DNA of 64,000 nt from Chitinophagales bacterium (GTDB taxonomy: Bacteria > Bacteroidota > Bacteroidia > Chitinophagales > CAIOSU01): assembly GCA_040877935.1 (NCBI GenBank), contig JBBDNB010000027.1, positions 33,730-97,729 on the forward strand, read 5' to 3'. Shown in pieces: positions 18,553 to 28,094 of this stretch. The notes beneath the pieces were generated by a model that worked only from the letters and a program-made list of their open reading frames with translations, was not told where the DNA came from and did not search any database. Made by a program: the position numbers and the translations under genes. The number at the start of each line of letters is the position of its first letter. The first letter of the stretch is position 1.

Positions 18553-20346
18553 TTATCGTTTGATTTCAGTAACATTTAATCCATGTCCGTAGTAGGTCAT
18601 CCCTCCTGATGGATAATACACATAAATCTCGTACTTATTGTTTCCTGCCGGTGGCTCATCTACCCATTGCAGGTGTATGGTTTTATCTACATTTACTTGC
18701 GAATATTCAGAAATCTCAGATATTTGGGAGCCGTTTCTGTACAATCCGAATACCACATAGGTGGAAGAGCTTGTTTTATAATAATCAATCTCACAATGTA
18801 TCAAAACAACACTATTATTAATGCCTGTACCGTGGGTCTGAATATCAACGGTACGCATCAGCCATAAACCTCCTGTAAGGAATGTTGACTCACCATAAGC
18901 GGATTCCTGGTTATAAAAATCGCCCACTACATGCAATCTTCCCTGGGGATTTGTAGTGTTTATTCCCACGTTGCCATTGTCCATTATCCTAACTCTTTCG
19001 GAAGCACCTGCAAGTAGGCGCATGCTTTGTCCAGTGTGGACCATGCCCACATCCTGGGAAAGTCCCCCATTGTCATAGGTGCCGGACCAAAACCCGTCTC
19101 TTGCCCATGCACCGGTTCCTTGTGTTACACCAAAACGCGTAGCACCCCCCGAGGATTCTACGGCAAAAATGGGGTTTTCATTCGATGGGTTGCTGATGGC
19201 TCGAACCACCACGCCCGTAGCAACATTTTGTCCGGCCCTTATTTGGTAATCATTGCCTTCGCTGCCCGGAAGCCGGATAAAACCATTTACATGAAGTTGA
19301 TCTGCAGGGGCAGTCGTCCCTATGCCAACATTGCCGCTTCTTCCAATATCACCACTGGTATTATCAGTACCGTCCCATTTGTTTCCTTTTATGGTAGGAG
19401 CTCCAGAAATATCGACCCAGGGCACAGTTGCTGAAGCAGAAAGCAGACCGTTGTTGTCGGTCTTTACATATCGATCACCACCGCCCGCCAGGGTTTCAAA
19501 CCTAACTCCACCCGAGGTATGTAATTGAGAGGAAGGACCGGTGATACCAATACCCACATATCCGTTATTGGCAATTCTAAGGCGTTCATCCCACGCGATT
19601 GGATCGCCTGCTGTACCTGAGGGAGCGGTATAAAATTTTATACCATCAGTGTGCATGGTTATTCTATTGGCCTGCTCAGATTGCAAATATTCAGTTCCTG
19701 CATTAGTGGCATTCTCATATATATTAAAACGCCCGTTACCATCGGTGTATCCCATGCTTGCCCAGCTTGAAAATGTAAGGGCATCAGCACCACCTTCCAT
19801 CAGCACATCGTCTCTCAAGCGAGTTGTGCCGTTTACATCAAGTCTGTCAGTTGTGCTATTGGTGCCAATCCCAACATTCCCCTGGGTATAAATATTATCG
19901 TTGATATTGCCGGGAGCAGTGGTGGTTCCTTGTTCATACCAATCGTGGTCTTTGTCGTTTTCTGTGGCGAGCCTAATCCAGTTGGGCGAGGCCGTTGTTC
20001 CTGCATTGAAATAAAATCCGGCTGTCCCCCAGTTTGAAGCTGTGTTCCACAACATTAGGCCCATAGCGGGCGAGGGTATTGTTACCGCATCATTTGCTCC
20101 GGTTAAATTAACTTTCGGAATAAGGACACCTGCATCGTTTGCATTAATTTCAAGTTTGGCACTGGGGTGGGGCGTACTTCCTATACCTACGTTTTGGGCG
20201 TGAGAATAAGACAGGACAAATAAGTGGGCTATAATGAGTATATGTATTTTAAAACCGAAAGAATAAAATCTTAAAATTGAAAATAGCTTTCTGCTTTTTA
20301 TTATTGATGAGCCAGTAATATTTGAGAGTAATTTTTTATTCTTCAT
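18553..20346 (-). CDS. Tail-fibre-like surface protein with VGIGTT repeats
   Basis: 597 residues. An N-terminal hydrophobic segment (about 30-50) ends in SHAQNVGIG, consistent with a signal peptide that follows an unusually long leader; the true start may be an internal ATG. The body carries at least five copies of an (N/Y)VGIG(T/I)xxPxxxLHVxG motif, seen in phage tail fibres and in Bacteroidota exported proteins that often end in an endosialidase-type chaperone. No such chaperone is visible here; the C-terminal 120 residues (TGGLWLMRTVDIQTHG onwards) look like a beta-sandwich. Likely an exported trimeric fibre. Isolated from any phage gene. Confidence 0.65.
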   Translation of the reverse strand: MKNKKLLSNITGSSIIKSRKLFSILRFYSFGFKIHILIIAHLFVLSYSHAQNVGIGSTPHPSAKLEINANDAGVLIPKVNLTGANDAVTIPSPAMGLMLWNTASNWGTAGFYFNAGTTASPNWIRLATENDKDHDWYEQGTTTAPGNINDNIYTQGNVGIGTNSTTDRLDVNGTTRLRDDVLMEGGADALTFSSWASMGYTDGNGRFNIYENATNAGTEYLQSEQANRITMHTDGIKFYTAPSGTAGDPIAWDERLRIANNGYVGIGITGPSSQLHTSGGVRFETLAGGGDRYVKTDNNGLLSASATVPWVDISGAPTIKGNKWDGTDNTSGDIGRSGNVGIGTTAPADQLHVNGFIRLPGSEGNDYQIRAGQNVATGVVVRAISNPSNENPIFAVESSGGATRFGVTQGTGAWARDGFWSGTYDNGGLSQDVGMVHTGQSMRLLAGASERVRIMDNGNVGINTTNPQGRLHVVGDFYNQESAYGESTFLTGGLWLMRTVDIQTHGTGINNSVVLIHCEIDYYKTSSSTYVVFGLYRNGSQISEISEYSQVNVDKTIHLQWVDEPPAGNNKYEIYVYYPSGGMTYYGHGLNVTEIKR

Positions 20347-20627
20347 AATGAATCAGCTTATGTTCACATTTGAATATACAAAATTTACTTTAAATTAAAA
20401 ATGTAAAAATGGATTTTGTGAAGGGTATGAGAGGAAAGTGAATAAATGCTTGATCAATAACATTAAATTTTTAGTCCTGTAATGGATTGTGATGATCATC
20501 AGAAATATCCTGTGATTTTCCTCAACTTCTGTCATTTGGCTTGGGCCAGCGGGAGCTTATACTAAAGAAATTAACGTTAATTCCTTCAGTTGTTCATTTT
20601 TTTGTACCCATTCACGGAATATAAACC

Positions 20628-21857
20628 CTACTTCATCATATAATCCGGATAGGCGTTCATGCCGTGTTCGGAAATGTCCAGGCCCCGTTCTTCTTCCGAT
20701 TCGCTTACACGTATGCCCACTGTCTTTTTGAGCAAGAACAAAATGATAAAAGCGCAGGCAAATGAAAAAAGCCCAATGGCCACTATTCCTTTCAACTGGC
20801 TGAATAGCTGAGCACCGCTTGCAAGGTTTCCAAAAATCCCCACAGCAAGCGTTCCCCAAATGCCACAAATCAAATGCACGGAAATGGCACCTACGGGATC
20901 GTCTATCTTTATGCGGTCGAAAAACACCACGGCAAACACCACCAAAAATCCACCGATCAGGCCAATGATGCCCGCTTCGTTCAGACTCATTAAATCTGCT
21001 CCGGCAGTAATGCCTACCAATCCGCCCAAAATGCCATTGAGCACCATCGTCAAATCCGGTTTTTTAAATAAGACATAAGAAGCCAGAAAGGCTCCGATAG
21101 CCCCGGCTGATGCAGAAATACTGGTAGTGACAAATACCAGCGACACCGTTGCGGCATCGGCAGAAAGCACCGAACCGCCATTGAAACCAAACCAGCCAAA
21201 CCACAACAAAAACACACCGATAACGGCAAAGGGAATAGAGTGCCCGGGAATGGGCTTGATTTTTCCGTTGAGGTATTTTCCTGCCCTGGGCCCCAGCAGC
21301 CAGGCCGCTACCAATGCGCCCCAGCCTCCAAAGGAGTGCACAATGGAAGAGCCGGCAAAATCGTAAAAGGGCACTGCCAGGGTATCGAGAAATCCACCGC
21401 CCCATTTCCACATGCCCACCACCGGATAGCAAATGGCCACATAAATGGCAGCAAAAAACAAAAAAGGCAGCATTTTTATTCTTTCTGCAACAGCTCCCGA
21501 AACTATCGTGGCGGCAGTTGCGGCAAACATGGCCTGAAACAGAAAATCGGTCCAATAGGTGTATGATCCGCTATAGGCCGGGGTCAAACCGCCCGAGGGC
21601 AATTCCAGACCAATTCCTGCAAATCCAAAAACAGCTCCTTCAAAGCCGGCTCCGGGATACATCAAATTGAAACCAATAAAGGCATAGGACAAAATCCCGA
21701 TACTGAGGATCATCGTGTTTTTAAACATGATGTTTACCGTGTTTTTTGCCCGGGTGAGTCCCGCTTCAAGGGCAGCAAAGCCCAAATGCATTACAAAAAC
21801 CAAAATGGTGGCCATCATCAACCATAGGTTATCCACTGTGAAACTGATCACTTCCAT
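20628..21857 (-). CDS. amtB: Ammonium transporter
   Basis: 409 residues with about 11 membrane helices. Characteristic Amt features: the GLTRAKNTVNIMFKNT segment, the twin histidines of the conduction path in SSIVHSFGGWGALVAA and VHLICGIWGTLAVG, and a cytoplasmic tail. The N-terminus lacks a cleavable signal. The protein moves ammonium/ammonia across the inner membrane and is gated by binding of GlnK. The gene lies 14 bases after glnK, the standard pair. The regulator gene comes first here, whichever nitrogen signal controls it. Confidence 0.95.
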   Translation of the reverse strand: MEVISFTVDNLWLMMATILVFVMHLGFAALEAGLTRAKNTVNIMFKNTMILSIGILSYAFIGFNLMYPGAGFEGAVFGFAGIGLELPSGGLTPAYSGSYTYWTDFLFQAMFAATAATIVSGAVAERIKMLPFLFFAAIYVAICYPVVGMWKWGGGFLDTLAVPFYDFAGSSIVHSFGGWGALVAAWLLGPRAGKYLNGKIKPIPGHSIPFAVIGVFLLWFGWFGFNGGSVLSADAATVSLVFVTTSISASAGAIGAFLASYVLFKKPDLTMVLNGILGGLVGITAGADLMSLNEAGIIGLIGGFLVVFAVVFFDRIKIDDPVGAISVHLICGIWGTLAVGIFGNLASGAQLFSQLKGIVAIGLFSFACAFIILFLLKKTVGIRVSESEEERGLDISEHGMNAYPDYMMK

Positions 21858-21871
21858 TGTCTATTAAATTA

Positions 21872-22210
21872 TTAAAGTCCTTTAATTCCTTCGTCCCCGG
21901 TGCGGATGCTGACAACGCGGTCAATATTGGAGACAAAAATTTTACCATCGCCCACTTCTCCTGTTTGTGCAGCAGCCCGAATGCAATTCACAACGGCATC
22001 CTCCTGGTCTTCGGGAACAATCAGCTCCAACTGTATGCGGGCAATATAACCGACATCATAAACGGCACCCCGGTAGGAAACTTCTTCTCCTTTTTGACGG
22101 CCAAAACCCTTAACTTCCAAAAAAGTAAAAAAATTGATGCCTATGCCTGAAAGTGCTTCGCGAACTTCCTCGAATTTTGAAGAGCGTATGATTGCTATGA
22201 TTTTCTTCAT
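21872..22210 (-). CDS. glnK: Nitrogen regulatory protein P-II
   Basis: 112 residues, the exact P-II length. The T-loop Tyr51 (in YRGAVY) that is uridylylated in other bacteria is present, and the B-loop and C-terminal signature GDGKIFVSNIDRVVSIRTGDEG are intact. The T-loop itself (GRQKGEEVSYRGAVYDVGYIA) differs from the common form, as in Bacteroidota homologues. P-II proteins sense ATP/ADP, 2-oxoglutarate and nitrogen status and close the Amt channel. It is transcribed before amtB. It is divergent from the L,D-transpeptidase gene, with a 105-base intergenic region and no clear promoter box. Confidence 0.93.
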   Translation of the reverse strand: MKKIIAIIRSSKFEEVREALSGIGINFFTFLEVKGFGRQKGEEVSYRGAVYDVGYIARIQLELIVPEDQEDAVVNCIRAAAQTGEVGDGKIFVSNIDRVVSIRTGDEGIKGL

Positions 22211-22315
22211 TTATAAAAAATATTAAGAGCTATTTGAAACAAAGCCCAAATTAAGCTAAAATTTTTGAATAATTTATGCCTAAATCGGTCATAATTCTGA
22301 AATTAAACGATAAAA

Positions 22316-22945
22316 ATGAAATTTTTAAGAACTAAAGTTATTTTCCTATTTCTGTGTTTTGCTATTTTCTTTCTAAATTTTACAATAATGAAAGTACAGG
22401 ACAAAGCAAATTGGTGGGAGGCATATCGGGATCAGGCCATTGAGCAATATAATTATTCAGTGGAAGCCCCACTTCTGATTGTTAAAATTTCATCGCAGGA
22501 GCTTTATCTTATACAAGACAATAAACAAAGAAAATGCTATGCTGTGTCTGCCAGCAAATACGGCATTGGCAGTGAGGGGGGCAGCAACAAAACGCCTTTG
22601 GGTTATCATAAGGTAAAATACAAATTTGGTGATGATGCGCCATTGGGGGCTATTTTTAGGGGAAGAAAATTCACCGGGGAAATTGCCAAAATCTATACCG
22701 ATGATACCGACAAAGAAGAAGACCATGTGACCACCCGGATTCTTTGGCTGGAAGGTTTGGAACCCGGAAAAAACAGTGGAAAGGGCATCAGCTCCTTCGA
22801 CCGATACATTTATATTCACGGCACTGCTGAGGAAGGGCTGATCGGAAAGCCGGCCTCGCATGGTTGTATAAGAATGAAGAACAATGAAGTAATCGAACTT
22901 TATGATTTGGTGCCCGAAGGCAGTATTGTTTTGATAATTCCATAA
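22316..22945 (+). CDS. L,D-transpeptidase (YkuD domain)
   Basis: 209 residues. One N-terminal hydrophobic helix (about 6-24) serves as signal or anchor. The YkuD domain spans about 52-209 with the active-site motif IHGTAEEGLIG then SHGCIRMKN, Cys184 being the nucleophile and His182 part of the catalytic set. Such enzymes cross-link peptidoglycan in the periplasm by 3-3 bonds or attach lipoproteins, or act as murein peptidases in some clades. No substrate-binding LysM domain is present. Stands alone. Confidence 0.9.
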   Translation: MKFLRTKVIFLFLCFAIFFLNFTIMKVQDKANWWEAYRDQAIEQYNYSVEAPLLIVKISSQELYLIQDNKQRKCYAVSASKYGIGSEGGSNKTPLGYHKVKYKFGDDAPLGAIFRGRKFTGEIAKIYTDDTDKEEDHVTTRILWLEGLEPGKNSGKGISSFDRYIYIHGTAEEGLIGKPASHGCIRMKNNEVIELYDLVPEGSIVLIIP

Positions 22946-23336
22946 GGTCAGGCAGTAAACAAATTCTTTTTGGAATGTTTTTATCTAAACATGAATAATG
23001 GTTCAAGCAATTTTAAATTCAAAACACAGATTAAACTTTTATAATGAAAATATTTCTTGTCAATGTAAAATTTTAAATTATTGAAAATCAAAACTTTGTC
23101 TTCTATTTTTCTTTTTTCTTGAAAAAAAAGAAAGAAAAATTCAAGGGCGGCAAAAAAACAAAACGCCTCCACTTTGCCTGTGCTAAGTTCGACCGGGTGA
23201 TCTCCTCAATGCTTCGGAGCTTCCCGGTCTCCCTAAGCACAAGCTTTGTTCCAGCGTTTGTTTATTTTGAATGCCCACTTCGCAAAGATTGAACTGTTTT
23301 CCCTTGTCCATTATTGACGTTATTTTAAATAAATTT
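22946..23336. repeat. Structured intergenic repeat region
   Basis: No gene is seen in these 391 bases. There is a large hairpin at 23179-23241: TGTGCT pairs with AGCACA and ACCGGG with CCCGGT. A purine-rich stretch (cttgaaaaaaaagaaagaaa) precedes it at 23116-23140. The end (23284-23322) is shared with 32993-33031. It looks like an old dispersed element. Confidence 0.55.
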
Positions 23337-24110
23337 ATGAACCCCTTTCTTGCAGCCGCACTTGCCATTTTTGTTTATATGCTGATCTTGTTTTTGATCG
23401 CGCAATTCCTGGAGGACAACAGCATTGCGGATATTGCCTGGGGACCTGGTTTTGTGCTGGTTTATTTTGTAACGCTTTTTCAGGCAGAATACATTGAAAT
23501 TACCCAGTTGCTGATAGGAGTAGCAACTATAATCTGGGCCTTGCGCTTGTTCATTTATATTTTTAATCGCAACAAAGGAAAAGGAGAGGATTTCCGCTAC
23601 AAAAAGTGGCGAGAGGAATGGGGTAAATACGCTTCAATCCGGGCGTTTTTCCAGGTATTTATGTTGCAGGGTCTGTTTATGTATATTATCGCGCTACCGA
23701 TAATCATTGTGAACTACAGGGCTTATCCCGGTTTTGGTGTATCGGAAATTATTGGACTGCTGTTCTGGCTTATCGGTTTTTATTTTGAAGCGGTGGGAGA
23801 TTATCAAAAATCCAGCTTCAAGGCAAAACCTGAAAACAAAGGGAAAATCATGCAGGAAGGGCTGTGGAAATACACCCGGCATCCCAATTATTTTGGCGAG
23901 GCCCTTTTATGGTGGGGTATTTTTCTTATTGCTTATCCTTCGGGAATGGTTTTGATTTCCATAATCAGTCCCCTGGTGATTACTTATTTATTGCTGAAAG
24001 TATCGGGAGTGGCCATGCTCGAAAAGAAATACGAAGGCAATCCTGAATTTGAGGCATATGCCAAAAGGACCAATGCGTTTGTTCCGGGACCGATAAAGAA
24101 AAGCGATTGA
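23337..24110 (+). CDS. DUF1295 membrane protein, steroid-reductase/ICMT-like fold
   Basis: 257 residues with about seven hydrophobic helices. The C-terminal motif [20 protein letters not shown] is the signature of DUF1295 and the related 3-oxo-5-alpha-steroid 4-dehydrogenase and isoprenylcysteine methyltransferase families, where it binds NADPH or SAM. The DxAWGPGF motif near residue 35 is also typical. The substrate is unknown. I took the ATG at 23337 rather than an upstream one at 23271, because the upstream codons lie in a dispersed repeat. Its stop abuts the stop of galE on the other strand. Confidence 0.88.
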   Translation: MNPFLAAALAIFVYMLILFLIAQFLEDNSIADIAWGPGFVLVYFVTLFQAEYIEITQLLIGVATIIWALRLFIYIFNRNKGKGEDFRYKKWREEWGKYASIRAFFQVFMLQGLFMYIIALPIIIVNYRAYPGFGVSEIIGLLFWLIGFYFEAVGDYQKSSFKAKPENKGKIMQEGLWKYTRHPNYFGEALLWWGIFLIAYPSGMVLISIISPLVITYLLLKVSGVAMLEKKYEGNPEFEAYAKRTNAFVPGPIKKSD

Positions 24111-25133
24111 TTATTGCTTTTTTAGATTCTGCTCCCAGCGCCAGGCACTGTCCATCATTTCTTCTATACCTCTCTTAGCTTTCCAGTTCAGCAATTCAGC
24201 TGCTTTTTTATTGTCGGCATAAATCGCTTCTACATCACCGGCTCTTCGTGGGCCTGTTGTATAGTTGAGCTTTTGGCCGCTTAACTTTTCAAATGCTTTA
24301 ATGGCTTCCAGTACACTTACACCATTTCCTGTCCCAAGATTGAAAATTTCAAATTGCGCTTTATTTTTTCCTGTTTGCAAATATTCCAACGCCTTGGTAT
24401 GCGCATCGGCAATGTCCATCACATGAATATAATCCCGGATGCAGCTGCCATCGCGGGTATTGTAATCCGTTCCGTGTACCTGCATGCTTTTTCTGCGGCC
24501 AATGGCGGTCTGGGTAATTACAGGAACAAGATTCTCAGGTTGTTCTGCATATTCGCCCAACAAGGCAGACTCATGCGCGCCTACAGGATTGAAATAGCGC
24601 AACGCAATCTGTTTGATGTTGGGGTTGGCTTTTCCAAAATCCGCTAATATTTGCTCGCCCATTTGTTTGGTACGGGCATAGGCGCATTCTGCTTCTCCCA
24701 GTGGGTTTGATTCATCCACGGGTAATTTGGTCACATTGCCATAAACCGAACAGGAAGAAGAAAAAACAAAATTTTCTACCTGAAATTCCTGGGCACATTC
24801 CAGCAAATTGAGCAGGGAATTGAGGTTGTTTTTAAAGTATTTGAGCGGATATTTTACCGATTCTGGAACCGTTTTATAGGCCGCAAAGTGGATGATTCCC
24901 TCAATGTCTGTATTTTCTTTGAAAATTTGCCGGGTGGCATCAATATCACAGAGATCAACGAGGTAATTGTCAACTTCTGTTCCGGTGATTTTTTTTATTC
25001 CTTCAAGGGTTTTGATATTTCCCCTGGATAAATTGTCAACTGAAATGACTTCAAAACCCTTTTCGATAAGATCGACCAAAGTATGTGAGCCGATGTAGCC
25101 ACAAGCCCCACTTACAAGAATTTTTTTAGCCAT
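24111..25133 (-). CDS. galE: UDP-glucose 4-epimerase
   Basis: 340 residues, standard GalE length. The NAD-binding GACGYIGSH (Gly9, Gly12, Gly15) is at the N-terminus, catalytic Tyr152 and Lys156 lie in AYARTK, and the substrate-binding segments IALRYFNPVGAHES and DYNTRDGSCIRDYIHV are typical of GalE itself rather than a general epimerase. It interconverts UDP-glucose and UDP-galactose (or the N-acetyl forms). It is followed on the same strand by another epimerase and rfbA upstream, so these three genes make a nucleotide-sugar operon. Confidence 0.95.
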   Translation of the reverse strand: MAKKILVSGACGYIGSHTLVDLIEKGFEVISVDNLSRGNIKTLEGIKKITGTEVDNYLVDLCDIDATRQIFKENTDIEGIIHFAAYKTVPESVKYPLKYFKNNLNSLLNLLECAQEFQVENFVFSSSCSVYGNVTKLPVDESNPLGEAECAYARTKQMGEQILADFGKANPNIKQIALRYFNPVGAHESALLGEYAEQPENLVPVITQTAIGRRKSMQVHGTDYNTRDGSCIRDYIHVMDIADAHTKALEYLQTGKNKAQFEIFNLGTGNGVSVLEAIKAFEKLSGQKLNYTTGPRRAGDVEAIYADNKKAAELLNWKAKRGIEEMMDSAWRWEQNLKKQ

Positions 25134-25142
25134 AAAAGCTGT

Positions 25143-26081
25143 TTACTTTACAAAGAAACTTTTTTCAACGACCATTTTCACTCCTTCTTCAAGAGAAATC
25201 AATTCTTGTCCCATCAATTCTTTCATTTTGCTGATATCCGGTACTCTTCTTTTCATATCACCTTCTTGCAATGGTGGCAAATGAACGATTTTAGACTTGG
25301 AATTGGTGAATTCAATAATTTTTTCAGCCAGCTCTTTTACAGAAATCTCAATATCTGAACCGATGTTCACTATATCGTTTACACATTTGCTATTATAGAG
25401 GGTATTGGTGGTCGCCTGAATATTGTCGTCTATATAACAGAAAGTTCGTGTTTGTGTGCCATCTCCATAAATGGTAATATCCTCATTTTTCAATGCCATT
25501 CTTATAAATCTGGACATTACAAAGTCTATACTTTGTTTAGGTCCATAGGTATTGAAAAATCTGAAAATGGTATAATCCAGGTTGTATTCTTTTTTGTAGG
25601 AGCGACAAAATGCTTCCCCGATATTTTTTACTACTGCATAGGGCAGGCGCGAGTTGAGCGGAGTAGTATATTCGTTTTGCGGCAAAGTAGTGGGTTCGCC
25701 ATACACCTCAGATGAACTGGCATAAAACACCCGTTTCACACCAGTGTTTTTCGAAAGGTTTAAAATGTTTTTAATCCCTTCGATGTCATTTAATACCATT
25801 ACAGGATTTTCCAAAGTACGCTGAACACCTACAACAGCAGCATAATGAAACACATAATCAAAACTGTAGGAGACCATGAGTGGGGAAATATCTTCCAGAA
25901 TATTGACATCGCATTTGATAAATTTCCAGTTGTCCTGGTTTTTTGTTTTAGGAAGCCTTTTCTTTTTTCCGGTGAGCAAATTGTCTACTATTACAACGAA
26001 ATTTTCAGGATCGCTGATCAGTTTTTCAGCCAACGAACTGGCGATAAAGCCCGCGCCTCCTGTTACAAGTATTTTTCTCAT
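25143..26081 (-). CDS. NAD-dependent sugar epimerase/dehydratase
   Basis: 312 residues, extended short-chain dehydrogenase fold. GGAGFIASSLAEKL binds NAD; the catalytic Tyr and Lys are in LPYAVVKNIGE, and SSEVYGEP plus FNTYGPKQSIDFVMSRF resemble UDP-glucuronate decarboxylase and dTDP-glucose dehydratase relatives. Exact substrate cannot be fixed. Start at 26081 (MRKILVTGG) is supported by the family; an ATG at 26099 adds only MLKILL. It lies 10 bases upstream of galE in the same operon, after rfbA, so it probably makes another activated sugar for the surface glycan. Confidence 0.85.
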   Translation of the reverse strand: MRKILVTGGAGFIASSLAEKLISDPENFVVIVDNLLTGKKKRLPKTKNQDNWKFIKCDVNILEDISPLMVSYSFDYVFHYAAVVGVQRTLENPVMVLNDIEGIKNILNLSKNTGVKRVFYASSSEVYGEPTTLPQNEYTTPLNSRLPYAVVKNIGEAFCRSYKKEYNLDYTIFRFFNTYGPKQSIDFVMSRFIRMALKNEDITIYGDGTQTRTFCYIDDNIQATTNTLYNSKCVNDIVNIGSDIEISVKELAEKIIEFTNSKSKIVHLPPLQEGDMKRRVPDISKMKELMGQELISLEEGVKMVVEKSFFVK

Positions 26082-26127
26082 CAATAAAATTTTTAGCAAT
26101 GATAAGAATCAATTGCCGATTGAATGC

Positions 26128-26991
26128 CTATTTCTTCATTAATTTAAGCAAATATTCTCCATAGCCACTTTTAAGCAGGGGCTGTGCCAATTTTTCCAGT
26201 TGGGATTTGTCAATAAAACCTTTTTTGTAGGCGATCTCCTCTATGCAACCGATTTTCAGTCCCTGCCTTTCTTCTATTACCTGTACAAATTGACTGGCCT
26301 GCATCAGCGATTGAAAAGTCCCTGTATCTAACCAGGCGGTTCCGCGCGAAAGTATTGAAACCCTGAGTTTGTTTCTTTTCAGGTATTCTTTATTGACATC
26401 GGTAATTTCATATTCCCCTCGCGCACTGGGTTTAATGTTTTTGGCAATTTCTACCACATCATTGTCGTAAAAATACAAGCCCGGTACTGCATAGCTCGAT
26501 TTCGGGTTTTGGGGTTTTTCCTCAATTGAAATGGCCCTTTTGTTTTCATCAAACTCCACCACGCCATAGCGCTCGGGATCCGAAACATGGTATGCATAAA
26601 TAATGCCTCCTTCGGGATTGGTATTTGCCGTAAGTAAGTCCTGCAGGCCGGAGCCATAGAAGATATTATCGCCCAAAATCAATGCTACATTGTCATTTCC
26701 GATAAATTCCTCTCCAATTGTAAATGCCTGTGCCAGCCCTTTGGGTTCGGGCTGCTCTGCATAGGAAAAACGGCAACCAACATGGCTGCCATCACCGAGC
26801 AATCGTTTGAAATTGGGCAAATCCTCAGGTGTGGATATGATGAGAATTTCGTTGATTCCCGACATCATCAGCACCGACAGCGGATAATAAATCATCGGCT
26901 TGTCGTAAATAGGCATGATCTGCTTGCTGATGGCATATGTAATAGGGTAAAGCCTTGTACCGGAACCTCCTGCCAGTATTATCCCTTTCAT
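26128..26991 (-). CDS. rfbA: Glucose-1-phosphate thymidylyltransferase
   Basis: 287 residues, standard RmlA length. The nucleotidyltransferase signature [13 protein letters not shown], followed by [18 protein letters not shown], is intact, as are FGDNIFYG-like [11 protein letters not shown] and the EEKPQNPKS segment. It joins dTTP and glucose-1-phosphate to give dTDP-glucose. No rmlB, rmlC or rmlD is in the window, but a WecE-like transaminase at 45411 uses the dTDP-4-keto-6-deoxyglucose that would follow. It is first in a three-gene operon with the two epimerases. Confidence 0.95.
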   Translation of the reverse strand: MKGIILAGGSGTRLYPITYAISKQIMPIYDKPMIYYPLSVLMMSGINEILIISTPEDLPNFKRLLGDGSHVGCRFSYAEQPEPKGLAQAFTIGEEFIGNDNVALILGDNIFYGSGLQDLLTANTNPEGGIIYAYHVSDPERYGVVEFDENKRAISIEEKPQNPKSSYAVPGLYFYDNDVVEIAKNIKPSARGEYEITDVNKEYLKRNKLRVSILSRGTAWLDTGTFQSLMQASQFVQVIEERQGLKIGCIEEIAYKKGFIDKSQLEKLAQPLLKSGYGEYLLKLMKK

Positions 26992-27262
26992 GTACGTTTG
27001 TTTTTAGGCAGTCAAAGGTAAAAATTTTATTGATGCTATGTCTTTCCGGCTTTCGGGAATTGGTCGCAATTATTTTCAAAAGTATGTTATACCGATTGTG
27101 TTTAAATATACCCATGAACAACAAGGTCTTGACTGCCCGAAAAGTCGATTATGCCCGAATGTCCTCCCTGGTGAACCTTTGGAAAATGGCTTTAATAGGA
27201 GCAGGTACTTCGGCATTAAGTAATTAAAATTGGTATTACTCTTTAGTTTGAACTACTCTCGA

Positions 27263-28090
27263 CTACCCAAGTGCCAATCGCCTGAAAGATACAATCTTGA
27301 GACCATCTTCGGTTTCTTTCAGCACTTGTGCAACTGTCTTAGAGGAGTCTTTAACAAATTGCTGATTCAGCAGGGTATTTTCTTTCAGGAATTTCTTAAC
27401 AGTTCCTTCAGCAATTTTTTCTACAATATTTTCAGGTTTTCCCTCAGCTAGCGCTTTCTCTTTGCCTAAGTCCATTTCCCGATCAATCACGGATTGTTCT
27501 ACTCCATCCTGATCCAAAGCAATGGGATTCATTGCTGCAATTTGCATGGCAATATCCCTTCCAACAGCAGCAGCTTTTTCACCCGATTTGTTGAGTCCTA
27601 CAAGCACACCGATTTTATTGCCTGCATGTATATATGGCACAACTGCATCTGCACTAAGTGTAACATAATTGGAAAGTTCTATTTTTTCATTGATTTTGCC
27701 CACCAGCTCAATCACTTTTTCACTGAGCTTCAAACCGTCCAGTTCGAGGTTTAATAATGCTTCGAGATTTTCAGGACGTTTTTCCAGGGCCAGTTTAGCA
27801 GCTTTATCAGCCAGGGCAACAAAATCGTCATTTTTGGCAACAAAATCCGTTTCACTACTGAGGTGAATCGCAACACCAAAATCTTTATTGTCATTTACAA
27901 GAGCTACAATAACACCTTCGGTAGCTGCTCTTCCCGCTCGTAAAGCGGAAACTTTCTGTCCTTTTTTTCTAAGCAGATCAACAGCATTATCAATATTTCC
28001 TTCTGCTTCTGTCAATGCTTTTTTGCAGTCCATAAGGCCTGCACCTGTCATCTTTCTTAGCTCATTTACCTGAGCGGCACTAATTCCCAT
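27263..28090 (-). CDS. tsf: Translation elongation factor Ts
   Basis: 275 residues. The N-terminal UBA-like helices with the signature VNELRKMTGAGLMDCKKAL, the TDFVAKNDDF motif that contacts EF-Tu, and the C-terminal part VAQVL are all present. It recycles EF-Tu by exchanging GDP for GTP. It lies 4 bases after rpsB, the common rpsB-tsf pair, and ends the ribosomal operon. Confidence 0.97.
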   Translation of the reverse strand: MGISAAQVNELRKMTGAGLMDCKKALTEAEGNIDNAVDLLRKKGQKVSALRAGRAATEGVIVALVNDNKDFGVAIHLSSETDFVAKNDDFVALADKAAKLALEKRPENLEALLNLELDGLKLSEKVIELVGKINEKIELSNYVTLSADAVVPYIHAGNKIGVLVGLNKSGEKAAAVGRDIAMQIAAMNPIALDQDGVEQSVIDREMDLGKEKALAEGKPENIVEKIAEGTVKKFLKENTLLNQQFVKDSSKTVAQVLKETEDGLKIVSFRRLALG

Positions 28091-28094
28091 TTAT

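Noticed and set aside
20557..20868. A 103-residue protein after amtB
   Set aside because: It overlaps the amtB C-terminus in another frame and has no recognisable motif.
26955..27227. A 90-residue protein starting at 26955
   Set aside because: Its first part overlaps the promoter and start of rfbA in antisense. Only the last 37 codons lie in free space, reported as a low-interest finding.
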